DNA of 64,000 bases from Roseimicrobium sp. ORNL1 (GTDB taxonomy: Bacteria > Verrucomicrobiota > Verrucomicrobiia > Verrucomicrobiales > Verrucomicrobiaceae). Within the stretch, counting starts at the first letter, position 1. Each line of letters begins with the position of its first letter. The DNA lies in the NCBI RefSeq assembly GCF_011044495.1, contig NZ_CP049143.1, positions 5,394,001-5,458,000 of the forward strand, read 5' to 3'. Below, piece after piece: positions 9,021-16,600 of this stretch. The position numbers and the translations under genes are program-made. Below the pieces are notes generated by a model that saw only the letters and a program-made list of their open reading frames with translations, did not search any database and had not been told where the DNA came from.

Positions 9021-9317
9021 AACCACTAATAGGCACTAACGAACACTAATTCTGAGGAAGGTTGATGGGATTGGGGGTCCGCTAATTGACGCTAACAAAC
9101 GCTAATGTTGGGAACGAAGTGGTTGGTGCGGTGGTAGCTTGCTCCTGCCTCTTGCTGACCAGCCGCCCAGCCGCCCAGGCGCCCAGGCGCCCAGGCGCCC
9201 ATCGCCAATGCGCACTGCCAGGCCTTGGAGCTACTGAACCATTAGCGAACATCAGCGTCCATTAGCGGTCCCTTTTAGTATCTTACAATTAGTGTTCGTT
9301 AGTGCCTATTAGTGGTT
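9021..9317. repeat. Nested palindromes built from 10-bp CRCTAAY units
   Basis: The outer arms at 9021-9050 and 9288-9317 are near-perfect inverted copies over about 30 bp. Each holds three CACTAAT-type heptamers spaced exactly 10 bp apart (units at 9024, 9034, 9044; and reversed at 9288, 9298, 9308). The inner arms at 9077-9107 and 9240-9270 have the same layout with CGCTAAT-type heptamers. This region fills the gap between the ceramidase-like gene and the thioesterase gene and holds no credible ORF. It matches the repeat that flanks the insertion sequence near 10.7-11.8 kb. Confidence 0.85.
9161..9200. repeat. Tandem 8-bp GC-rich repeat, five copies
   Basis: Five consecutive octamers: two of AGCCGCCC and three of AGGCGCCC. 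They lie in the centre of the nested palindrome described above. The array could vary in copy number by slippage. No coding role is visible. Confidence 0.8.
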
Positions 9318-9399
9318 TCCGAAGCTCACCATCGCCCCCAACGGACCAGCATCCCCACTTGCCTGCGGCGAACCACTTTCCATGGTGCTTCACCTCATC

Positions 9400-9894
9400 A
9401 TGTCCACCGATCCTCAGCACCTGTGCCGATCCACCGAGGAGTATCTTCACGCCCAGATTCCCATCACCCGCGCGATGGGTGTGGGCATCGAGTCGTATGA
9501 GCCGACGACAGGCCACCTTGTTCTCACCGCACCGTTGCAGGTCAATCACAACCACCTTGGCACCGCCTTCGGTGGAAGCCTGAGTGCGCTGTGCACACTC
9601 GCCGGCTATGCGCTGCTGTGGCTGGAGCTAGCAAGGCAGAGCAATGATGACATAGACGGGTCTCCGGCCACTCAAGCACACGTCGTGGTGAAAGAGAGCA
9701 CCATTTCCTACCGACGCCCCGTGAAGGACTCCTTGATTCGCGTGGTGTGTGAACGTCCTGACACCGACGTCATGAGCACGTTCCACCATCAGTTCTCCCA
9801 GAAGGGGAAGGCACGCGTCGTTCTCTCGTGCAGCGTCATTGAGAGCGGGCAGATCAGTGTCGTGTTCACAGGCACCTACGTCGCCATTCGGTAG
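9400..9894 (+). CDS. YiiD C-terminal-type thioesterase domain protein
   Basis: A 164-residue protein of the hotdog fold, most like the putative thioesterase domain found at the C-terminus of YiiD. The family features seen are an N-terminal helix (CRSTEEYLHAQIPITRAMGV) and the central loop and helix NHNHLGTAFGGSLSALCTLAGY. The conserved LGTAFGGSL forms the substrate-binding helix of the hotdog fold. The usual acyltransferase half of YiiD is absent. The substrate, presumably an acyl-CoA or acyl-ACP, is unknown. An in-frame ATG at 9382 would add six residues; neither start has a clear ribosome-binding site. Confidence 0.78.
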   Translation: MSTDPQHLCRSTEEYLHAQIPITRAMGVGIESYEPTTGHLVLTAPLQVNHNHLGTAFGGSLSALCTLAGYALLWLELARQSNDDIDGSPATQAHVVVKESTISYRRPVKDSLIRVVCERPDTDVMSTFHHQFSQKGKARVVLSCSVIESGQISVVFTGTYVAIR

Positions 9895-10016
9895 GCGGCA
9901 CCTGCATTGCGCCTTTCTTTGAAGCGCCGTCGTACCTTCCAGCAAGCTCCAGGCGATTGGCCTGATTCATGCGGCAGGACCTGCACTCTGGAGCAAAACT
10001 CCCACTCCCCTCTCCC

Positions 10017-10655
10017 ATGCAGATCCTCTCCGTGAACATCGCCATGCCCCGAGTGATCGAAATCAACGGCAAGGCAGTGCCCACGGGCATCTACAAGGAG
10101 CCGGTGACCGGTCCGGTAGAGGTTCGCAAACTCGGGCTCTCAGGTGATGGACAGGCGGACCTGACCGTCCACGGTGGTGAGCATCAGGCCGTGTACGCCT
10201 ACCCCATCGAGCACTACGCGCACTGGGCAACGTTTCTCGGTGCCGCTTCATTGGAGCACGGCACCTTCGGTGAGAACCTCACCACCAGCGGTCTCATCGA
10301 GACAGAAGTCTGCATCGGCGATGTCCATCGCATGAGCAACGTCCTGCTCCAGGTTACCTGTGAGCGCCTGCCTTGCTTCAAGTTCGCACACAAGGTCAGC
10401 CGTCCCGACATCTTGAAACCCTTCTTGCAGAGCGGCCACAGCGGATTCTACTACAAAGTCCTTCAGGAAGGCACCATCACCGCGGGCGATTCCATCGAAG
10501 TGGTGGAGAAGGAGCCCCAGTGCATCAGCGTACGTGCTCTACTCGGCGTCCACCGTCTCAATGAAGACGACATCGAGACGATGGAAAAGCTGCTCAAGGT
10601 GGAAGCCCTCGCTCCCGGCGTGCGGAAGGATATCGAGAAGCGCCTTGCCCATTGA
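10017..10655 (+). CDS. MOSC domain-containing protein, YiiM-like
   Basis: A 212-residue protein with the MOSC fold over almost its whole length, followed by a C-terminal helical segment of about 50 residues as in E. coli YiiM. Characteristic stretches are GLSGDGQADLTVHGGEHQAV and the conserved Cys in CERLPCFKF, which in this superfamily is placed to bind molybdenum cofactor. YiiM reduces N-hydroxylated base analogues such as 6-N-hydroxylaminopurine, so a detoxification role is likely by family. The start at 10017 (MQILSVNIAMP) matches the usual family N-terminus; a longer in-frame start at 9969 is less likely. Confidence 0.88.
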   Translation: MQILSVNIAMPRVIEINGKAVPTGIYKEPVTGPVEVRKLGLSGDGQADLTVHGGEHQAVYAYPIEHYAHWATFLGAASLEHGTFGENLTTSGLIETEVCIGDVHRMSNVLLQVTCERLPCFKFAHKVSRPDILKPFLQSGHSGFYYKVLQEGTITAGDSIEVVEKEPQCISVRALLGVHRLNEDDIETMEKLLKVEALAPGVRKDIEKRLAH

Positions 10656-10674
10656 CGCGGCCCTCTCGACCAAA

Positions 10675-10747
10675 TGGACCGCTAATCGGCGCTAACAATC
10701 GCTGATAGTACAAGCATCTGTCCGTGCTGTGGCTGCTCGAAACATTA
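10675..10747. repeat. Left part of palindromic CRCTAAY element split by the IS
   Basis: GGACCGCTAATCGGCGCTAAC and CGCTGAT give three heptamers in a 10-bp period (10680, 10690, 10700). They are followed by the spacer and the first four bases of the opposite arm (ATTA at 10744-10747). The rest of that arm lies beyond the insertion sequence at 11758. Confidence 0.8.
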
Positions 10748-10760
10748 GAGCATTTTCTAT

Positions 10761-11327
10761 TTAATTTGTCGCATAATTGGCATGGCGGAAGAAATTGGCG
10801 CAGTGTTCTGGTGAGAACATGTCCAGAGCTTGCGCGACGGCGGCTTCCAAGCCCTCAAAGGTGCGCTGTGCTGCATGGCGCACATGTGCTTTGAGTTTGG
10901 CAAAAGCCATTTCAATGGGATTGAGGTCGGGGCTGTACGCAGGCAGGTAAATCAAGCGTGCGCCTCGTGCTTCGATCGCCTGTGCCACGCCGCTGACCTT
11001 GTGACTGGCAAGATTGTCGCAGATGACAATGTCACCGGGTGTGAGTTGCGGAGCCAAGAACTGTTCGATGTAGGCTAGGAATGCAGACCCGTTCATGGGT
11101 CCATCCAGCACACACGGAGCACAAAGGCGATCCTGACGCAGCGCCACCACCAAAGTCGCCGTGTGCCAATGTCCAAAGGGCACCGCACAACGGCAGCGCT
11201 GCCCACTGGCCGAACGTCCATACAACCGGCTCATTTTGGTATTGAGTCCCGTCTCGTCCAAGAAGACCAAGTGGCGGCCTTCCCATTGGCTTTGCTGCTC
11301 ACGCCAGAGCTGGCGAGCCGCTTGCAA
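10761..11327 (-). CDS. IS630 transposase, DDE catalytic part (second frame)
   Basis: This frame encodes the DDE_3 catalytic domain. HLVFLDETGLN holds the first Asp, GDIVICDNLASHK the second Asp, and LPAYSPDLNPIEMAFAKLK the final Glu. It has no ATG of its own near the start; the open frame extends upstream to an A8 run at about 11361-11368. It should be expressed as a fusion with the preceding frame. Going from the first frame to this one requires a +1 (or -2) shift, or loss of one A by transcriptional slippage. Confidence 0.9.
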   Translation of the reverse strand: MQAARQLWREQQSQWEGRHLVFLDETGLNTKMSRLYGRSASGQRCRCAVPFGHWHTATLVVALRQDRLCAPCVLDGPMNGSAFLAYIEQFLAPQLTPGDIVICDNLASHKVSGVAQAIEARGARLIYLPAYSPDLNPIEMAFAKLKAHVRHAAQRTFEGLEAAVAQALDMFSPEHCANFFRHANYATN

Positions 11328-11328
11328 G

Positions 11329-11703
11329 TCAGGCCGCTCTTGCTCGGCGGCGTGCAGCGTTTTTTTTATAGCTCAAGCCCAGCTTCTCCAGCCGATGCCA
11401 CAGGGCGGTGGTGCCGATGTTGATGTCCAACTGCTTGTTCAAACGCTCGCTCATCTCCTCCAGGCTCAAATCAGGTTGCTGGGAGATCCATTGATGCAAC
11501 AGCTCATCATGTCCTTCCAGGCGGGAGCGGCGGTAACCACCTCGTTGCTTGGGTTCCACCGTGCCCTCCTCCAAGTGACGCTTCCAGAAGCGTTCGACGC
11601 TGCGTTTGGAAACCCCAAAGAGTCGCGCGAGTTCCTCGGCGCTTTGTCCCCGTCGCCGACCGGCCACCAGTCGCTTACGCAGATCCATGCTGAAGCTCTT
11701 CAT
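11329..11703 (-). CDS. IS630 transposase, helix-turn-helix part (first frame)
   Basis: A 124-residue product with the N-terminal DNA-binding half of an IS630 transposase: MDLRKRLVAGRRRGQSAEEL, then FGVSKRSVERFWKRH as the recognition helix region, and a second helical domain (LSLEEMSERLNKQ). The last shared residues before the frame change are LGLSYKKN, encoded across TAT followed by eight A. After the A run this frame only reads an Arg/Ala tail and stops, while the catalytic domain continues in another frame. Confidence 0.88.
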   Translation of the reverse strand: MKSFSMDLRKRLVAGRRRGQSAEELARLFGVSKRSVERFWKRHLEEGTVEPKQRGGYRRSRLEGHDELLHQWISQQPDLSLEEMSERLNKQLDINIGTTALWHRLEKLGLSYKKNAARRRARAA

Positions 11704-11757
11704 GAGCTACTCTAGCATCATCCTCAGTTTGCGACAAATTAAACAGAAAACGCTCTA

Positions 11758-11786
11758 GCGAAAATTAGCGTCCATTAGCGGTCCAT
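11758..11786. repeat. Right arm of the palindromic CRCTAAY element
   Basis: GCG (completing the ATTAGCG unit begun left of the IS), AAA, ATTAGCG, TCC, ATTAGCG, GTCCAT. Removing the IS and one TA restores three units with a perfect 10-bp period. The result mirrors the left arm at 10675-10706 and matches the inner arm at 9240-9270. Confidence 0.8.
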
Positions 11787-11793
11787 AAAATTA

Positions 11794-12453
11794 TCAAGGT
11801 TGCTTCCAAAGGAGAGAGCAATTGTGACTCAGCGCCTCGTAGGCCACGCCACCAGAAAACCCGGGCAGGTCTTCGCGATGATGCTTGCAGTAGAGCAGAT
11901 AGTTGCCGGACTTGCCGATGACGAACTTGGCCTTGCCATCCTTGTCCGTCGTGATTTCCTCTTCCTTGCCTTCCGGTGGCACTACGAAAACCTTCGTGTC
12001 AGCCATGGGTTTACCACGGAAGAACACCTGCACCTCGCCGGGGGTCGCCGTGGGCACGATGTCGAACATCATGGCGGGCTTGGCCTCACCCGCGCCGGCG
12101 TGGTGCCAACGCGCGTAGAAGTTCGGCTTGCGAGCCGGAGCATCACCACGCTTCATCACGGGAAAGCCGGTCTCTGCCATGGCGCCTTTGGCCGTGGTAG
12201 CGCCTTCCAGCAGGAAGTGGTCTGCCTTCTTCTGCACCTCGAAGGGTGCTGGCTTGCCATCTTCTCCCGTGGTCCAGGCCTGCGGTGTGATCAGGGAATC
12301 AAGGTGACCCGGTGACTTCTCATACTCCTCACCGTATTCGGCAAAGCGGACTACGAGCTTGCCATCCAGTTCTTCAATCCAGACTTCATGCGCGGAAACA
12401 GTGGAAGCAAGGCATAGCAAAACGGATAGTATGGCGAACAAACGTGACAACAT
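11794..12453 (-). CDS. DUF4198 domain-containing exported protein
   Basis: A 219-residue protein with a signal peptide (about 1-21, ending VSA before HEVWIEE). The mature N-terminus HEVW is typical of DUF4198, a periplasmic beta-sandwich family related to NikM/CbiK-type metal uptake substrate-binding proteins. A distal segment (MADTKVFVVPPEGKEEEITT) resembles a carboxypeptidase-regulatory or Ig-like strand pattern, and HHRED with a C-terminal Cys lies near the end. A role in divalent metal or cofactor handling is inferred only. It lies 66 bases downstream of the Kelch gene on the same strand, probably in one transcript. Confidence 0.78.
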   Translation of the reverse strand: MLSRLFAILSVLLCLASTVSAHEVWIEELDGKLVVRFAEYGEEYEKSPGHLDSLITPQAWTTGEDGKPAPFEVQKKADHFLLEGATTAKGAMAETGFPVMKRGDAPARKPNFYARWHHAGAGEAKPAMMFDIVPTATPGEVQVFFRGKPMADTKVFVVPPEGKEEEITTDKDGKAKFVIGKSGNYLLYCKHHREDLPGFSGGVAYEALSHNCSLLWKQP

Positions 12454-12519
12454 GGTGTGATGTAGATGGATAGATTGCTGTGGTGGGTGGTTGCGTGATA
12501 TCTGGAGAAAGGAGCAAGG

Positions 12520-13572
12520 CTACTTCGCGCTTACCGTCGCAGGCGGGGCGATGGAAACAATTTCCACGCTGTCGGTCGGCTTCGTACCCTTCGTTCCGCC
12601 AAGGGCAACTACCTGGCTGTTTTTCCACGGCTCAATCTGGTGGAAGAGACGAGGCGTCTGCAGCTGGCCGACCTCCACCCATGATTTCGCGTCTGGCGAG
12701 AGCGCGAAGATCTTGCCTCCCGCAGGGCTCACGAGCACGCGTCCATCCAGCTCGCAAGCCGCCGTGGCAAAGGCCTTCGTCTTCTTAGACACAACGGGAA
12801 TCTCCGGCAGCTTCTCCCACTTGCCGGACTTCACGTCGTACACATCGGCGTCTGCCGTGACCTCGTTCTTTTCATTCATCCCGCCAAGGGCGTAGATCTT
12901 TCCCTGGCTCGCCACCACGGAAAGGGCGCGGCGTTGGAAAGGCTGTGGCACGCTCTGCCAGGCATCCGGCTTGGCGAGATCCAGCACGAGCATGGTTTTG
13001 TGATAGCCACGCTCCACCTCTGCATCATCCGGTTTGGTCTCAGACTTGCGCGTATCGAGCGGCCATCCACCCACCACGTAGAGTTTGCCATCCAGCACCG
13101 CCACTTCATGACTCGAGCGTCCCTCAGGCAGGTCAGGAAGTTTTTTCCAATCCTTGGTCGCCGGATCAAACATGGTGGCATGATTCAGCGAAAACAGTTC
13201 CGGCTTCGCACCCTCCTTGTTCTGCGGTTGCATGCCGCCGACGAGATAGACCTTCCCGGCATGCACCGCGAGACCCGGGCTCTGCACCTTCGGCCCTTCG
13301 CCCAGTGTTTCCCAGGCAGAGCCTGGCTTGGTAAGATCAAGACGATTCAGTTTGCCGCTCGTGGTATCGAGCGACCACTCATGCGTGCCCGCCTTGTGGC
13401 CGCCATACGCAAAGAGCTGGCCATCTTCGCTGATCGCGCCACCAAAACTGGTCACCGCCTCTGGCAGCGGGGGAAGTGAAGGTGGCGGAGTCTCCGCAGT
13501 GGTGATAGATGCCGTCGCCAGAAGAGCCAGCGCAGCAAGAGGAACCGTTCCGAGAACAAATCGAGAAATCAT
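12520..13572 (-). CDS. Exported Kelch-repeat protein
   Basis: A 350-residue protein with a signal peptide (about 1-26, ending TTA before ETPPP). At least five Kelch-type blades follow, with repeated GG plus hydrophobic strand patterns: KVYLVGGMQP, KLYVVGGWPL, KIYALGGMNE, VVALGGTKG. The fold should be a six-bladed beta-propeller in the periplasm or on the cell surface. Some relatives are N-acetylneuraminate epimerase-like, but no active-site assignment can be made here. It precedes the DUF4198 gene. Confidence 0.85.
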   Translation of the reverse strand: MISRFVLGTVPLAALALLATASITTAETPPPSLPPLPEAVTSFGGAISEDGQLFAYGGHKAGTHEWSLDTTSGKLNRLDLTKPGSAWETLGEGPKVQSPGLAVHAGKVYLVGGMQPQNKEGAKPELFSLNHATMFDPATKDWKKLPDLPEGRSSHEVAVLDGKLYVVGGWPLDTRKSETKPDDAEVERGYHKTMLVLDLAKPDAWQSVPQPFQRRALSVVASQGKIYALGGMNEKNEVTADADVYDVKSGKWEKLPEIPVVSKKTKAFATAACELDGRVLVSPAGGKIFALSPDAKSWVEVGQLQTPRLFHQIEPWKNSQVVALGGTKGTKPTDSVEIVSIAPPATVSAK

Positions 13573-13637
13573 GAGAAAAAAGAAAAGGTTGATCGGCAGA
13601 TTACAAATCAGGGTGCGAGGTGCGAACGTGGCATCCT

Positions 13638-16600
13638 TCAGGCAGATACCACGGTACGCATCAGAACCCGATCCTCTGACAATGGATTCGCATGAGAACG
13701 GCGTCGACGGAGCACCATAATGATCCCAGCACCCAGCAGCAACACCATTCTCGTGGGTTCGGGCACCGATGCATACTTCACATAGAGGCTGTTCCCCTCT
13801 TGGGCGATGGAGAATTTGCCGCCGGCTTCCTCCCCGGTGAATCCGCTGTAATCAAAGGTGAAGACATCCATGTCGAAGCCTTCAATGCCCTCGCTCGCCG
13901 TGAGAATCTGCCAGCTGTAGTCCTCATATGGATCGAAGTCCGCAATCGCTCCCGCGAGGAGGCTCGTATTGAGTGACTTCAGGCTTAAAATGAATTGGTC
14001 TTCCTCGGTCGCGGTGATCGTGAGGGTGCCGTTGATGTCGACCAAGTCCCAGCCAATACCTGGACCGGAATCCACATCGGAGATTTCCCACTGGTACTGG
14101 CCTCCACCGGTCCACGTCTGGCTCAGAGTGGAGAGTGTGCCCGGACTATTGCCCGGAGCGAGCACATTGAGTTGACCAACCCCTCCACCGACGGTGAGGG
14201 CCTGATTCAACGTACCACCGCCAACGAGCGTGCCACCGTTGAACTCAACGTTTCCACTCAGGCTCGACGAATTCAGGTGCAGCGTGCCGCCCTTGTTCAA
14301 GACGATGTTGTTGGCAAGGGATACACCACTGTTCACACGAAGCGTGGCGCCGCTCTGAATCGTGGCGACCCCGGTGCCGAGTGCATTGTTCGCCGCAGCG
14401 ACAAATGTTCCTGCGCCGATGTTCGTTCCTCCGGTGTAAGTGCTGCTACCTTTCACTTCGAGAGCGCCCGCTCCCACCTTGTAGAGCTGGTAGTTGCCGT
14501 CGACTCCACCCACGGAGGTGGTGATGCCACCATTCACGATGACCATACCCTCTCTGGCGAGGGTCACCCGCCCCGTGCCGAAGTCCAGATTGTGCGCTCC
14601 CGCGAAGGTGACGTTTCCATTCCAAACCTGATTATTGTTGTTGGCGAGCGTGATGTGCGCACCGGAGCTGTTGTGGACCTCCACACCGTTGCCCAAATAG
14701 AGCGTGCCCGTCCCCAATGCCTGGGCATGATTCACTGCAAGCGAACCCTGGTTCATATAGGTCCCTCCCGAGTGTGAATTCGCCCCGGTAAGGTACAAGA
14801 ATCCCGCACCGCTCTTGACCAACGTCACGGCTCCAGTGCCATTGTCCAAAATGGAGGCCCCGATGTAGGCACCGGAGGCGCTGGAATACACTGCGAGTTC
14901 AGCAGGTGTGTTGATGGCGCTGCCTGCCGTGATCGTGCCGTTGTTGATGTAGCTCCGGCGGGTGCTGTTACCACCGCTGAAGATGATGCCGCCAGCAGCA
15001 ACCCTCAATTGTTGACCGGCAAGGTCCAGCAGGTTCTGCGTATTGGTACCTGCAGTGGGACCCACCATGGCGAGGGCGTTGACAGTGCGGCCAGCCGTGA
15101 GCGTGTTGGTGACCCCCGCGGCGCCTCCGGTGATCTTCACCGTATTTGCCGCGGTCCAGGTGCTCTCTCCTGTAGTCGTATACGCGGTGAATGCGGTGAC
15201 TCCAGTGGTGCCGTTGTAGGTGGCAAATTCATTGCCCACAGTCGCCCATCCACCAATGATGCCATTCTGGAGCGTCGGCGCGGTGCCCAGCATGATACTG
15301 TTCCGGGTGCCCAGCGTCGCGGCGGTGAAGTTCACGGTGGAGCCCACCGATCTTTCGAGTTCCACGATGTTGAGGACATTGGTGAACCCTGCGGCCACCT
15401 GGGTGGTCGTCACGGTCGTGGCGCCCTTTTCAAGATCCAGTTTTCCAATGGTTTCGCTAAAGTTGGCGCTGCCGGTATTGCTGACATTGATGATACCACC
15501 GGTCGATACGATGGTCGCCGAGTCTTCAACGCGATCTCCGGAATTGGCGGCGGCGGTGTTGGTCAACTGGAAGGTTCCACCTCCCGCAACCGTCACATCA
15601 CCGTCAATCGATCCAGTAGCGCCAGCCACGGCAAACGTCCCGGCTTCGACTGAAGTGCCACCGGTGTAGGTGTTTGCATTGGTTACTTCCAAGGTACCGT
15701 CTCCCTGCTTACGCAAAGCGCCAGATCCACTGACCACGCCTGTGAGACGACCATCCACAGCAGCAGAGCCATTAAGCGTCTGCACCACGCGATCTTCGCT
15801 GCCCAGGTTGATGGCGTTCGCGAACTCCACCGTGTTGTTGGCATAGCCATGGGAAAGGACCAGAGCGTCTCCATCCGCCACGAAGCTGCCTGCGCCCCAA
15901 GTGACCTGGGCACCGGCTCCTCCGAGGTTCACGGTGCGAACAGCGCCGTAGGCGGCGAAACCGCTGCTGCTTTTGAACTCAACCTGCCCGGCGCCAGTGC
16001 CAAGACTCCAGGTGAAGTTCCCAGCACCGAGTCCCAGAACTCCTCCATCGAGCACCAGATGGCTGGCGGTGGACAAGGCCGTGGTGGAGTCGAGCCGCAG
16101 CATGCCTGCTTCAATCACCGTATCCCCCACATACGTTCCGGTGCCGCCGATTGCCTGCACACCGCCACCGGTCTTAACGAGGGAAATGTTATTCTCGTTC
16201 GTCCCGGCCCCACCGATATTGCCCCAGTATTCAACGGGAGCCCCACTGGCAACGTTGGTCGTCAGTGTTGAGATTTCAGCACTGCCACCCACGATGGATG
16301 CATTGGATGCGGTACCCGTGGACGAAGTTCCTGTGGCTTCATCAAAGATGGTCATCTGGGCAGCCATGATGCCCGTAAAGGTCTGATCCGATTTCCCGGA
16401 GGCATCTCCCAGCACCAGCTTGGCATTTTCCTCCCCAACGAAGGTGGCACCGTCCACCACACGCCTGCTGTACAGTTGGACCGTGAAGTTTGAACTCAGA
16501 CGGTCGTCGCCACCATGCAGCGTCACGGTGGTGTTCTTCATGTTCAGCTCGAGCGCGCCTGCTCCCGTGTAGACATTCTCCCCGCTGATGAAATTCTCTC

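Larger units (their letters stand above)
10748..11755 (-). mobile_element. IS630-family insertion sequence
   Basis: A 1008-bp element carrying two - strand transposase frames. The terminal inverted repeats are GAGCATTTTCTATTTAATTT at the left and the complement of AAATTAAACAGAAAACGCTC at the right. The alignment, including the flanking TA, runs about 27 bp with two mismatches. TA is duplicated at 10746-10747 and 11756-11757, as expected for IS630/Tc1-type transposition. It sits inside an intergenic palindromic repeat, so no gene is interrupted. Confidence 0.93.

Noticed and set aside
9021-9317. CRISPR-like array
   Set aside because: The repeats are 10-bp phased heptamers in inverted arms, without unique spacers of 30-40 bp and without cas genes.
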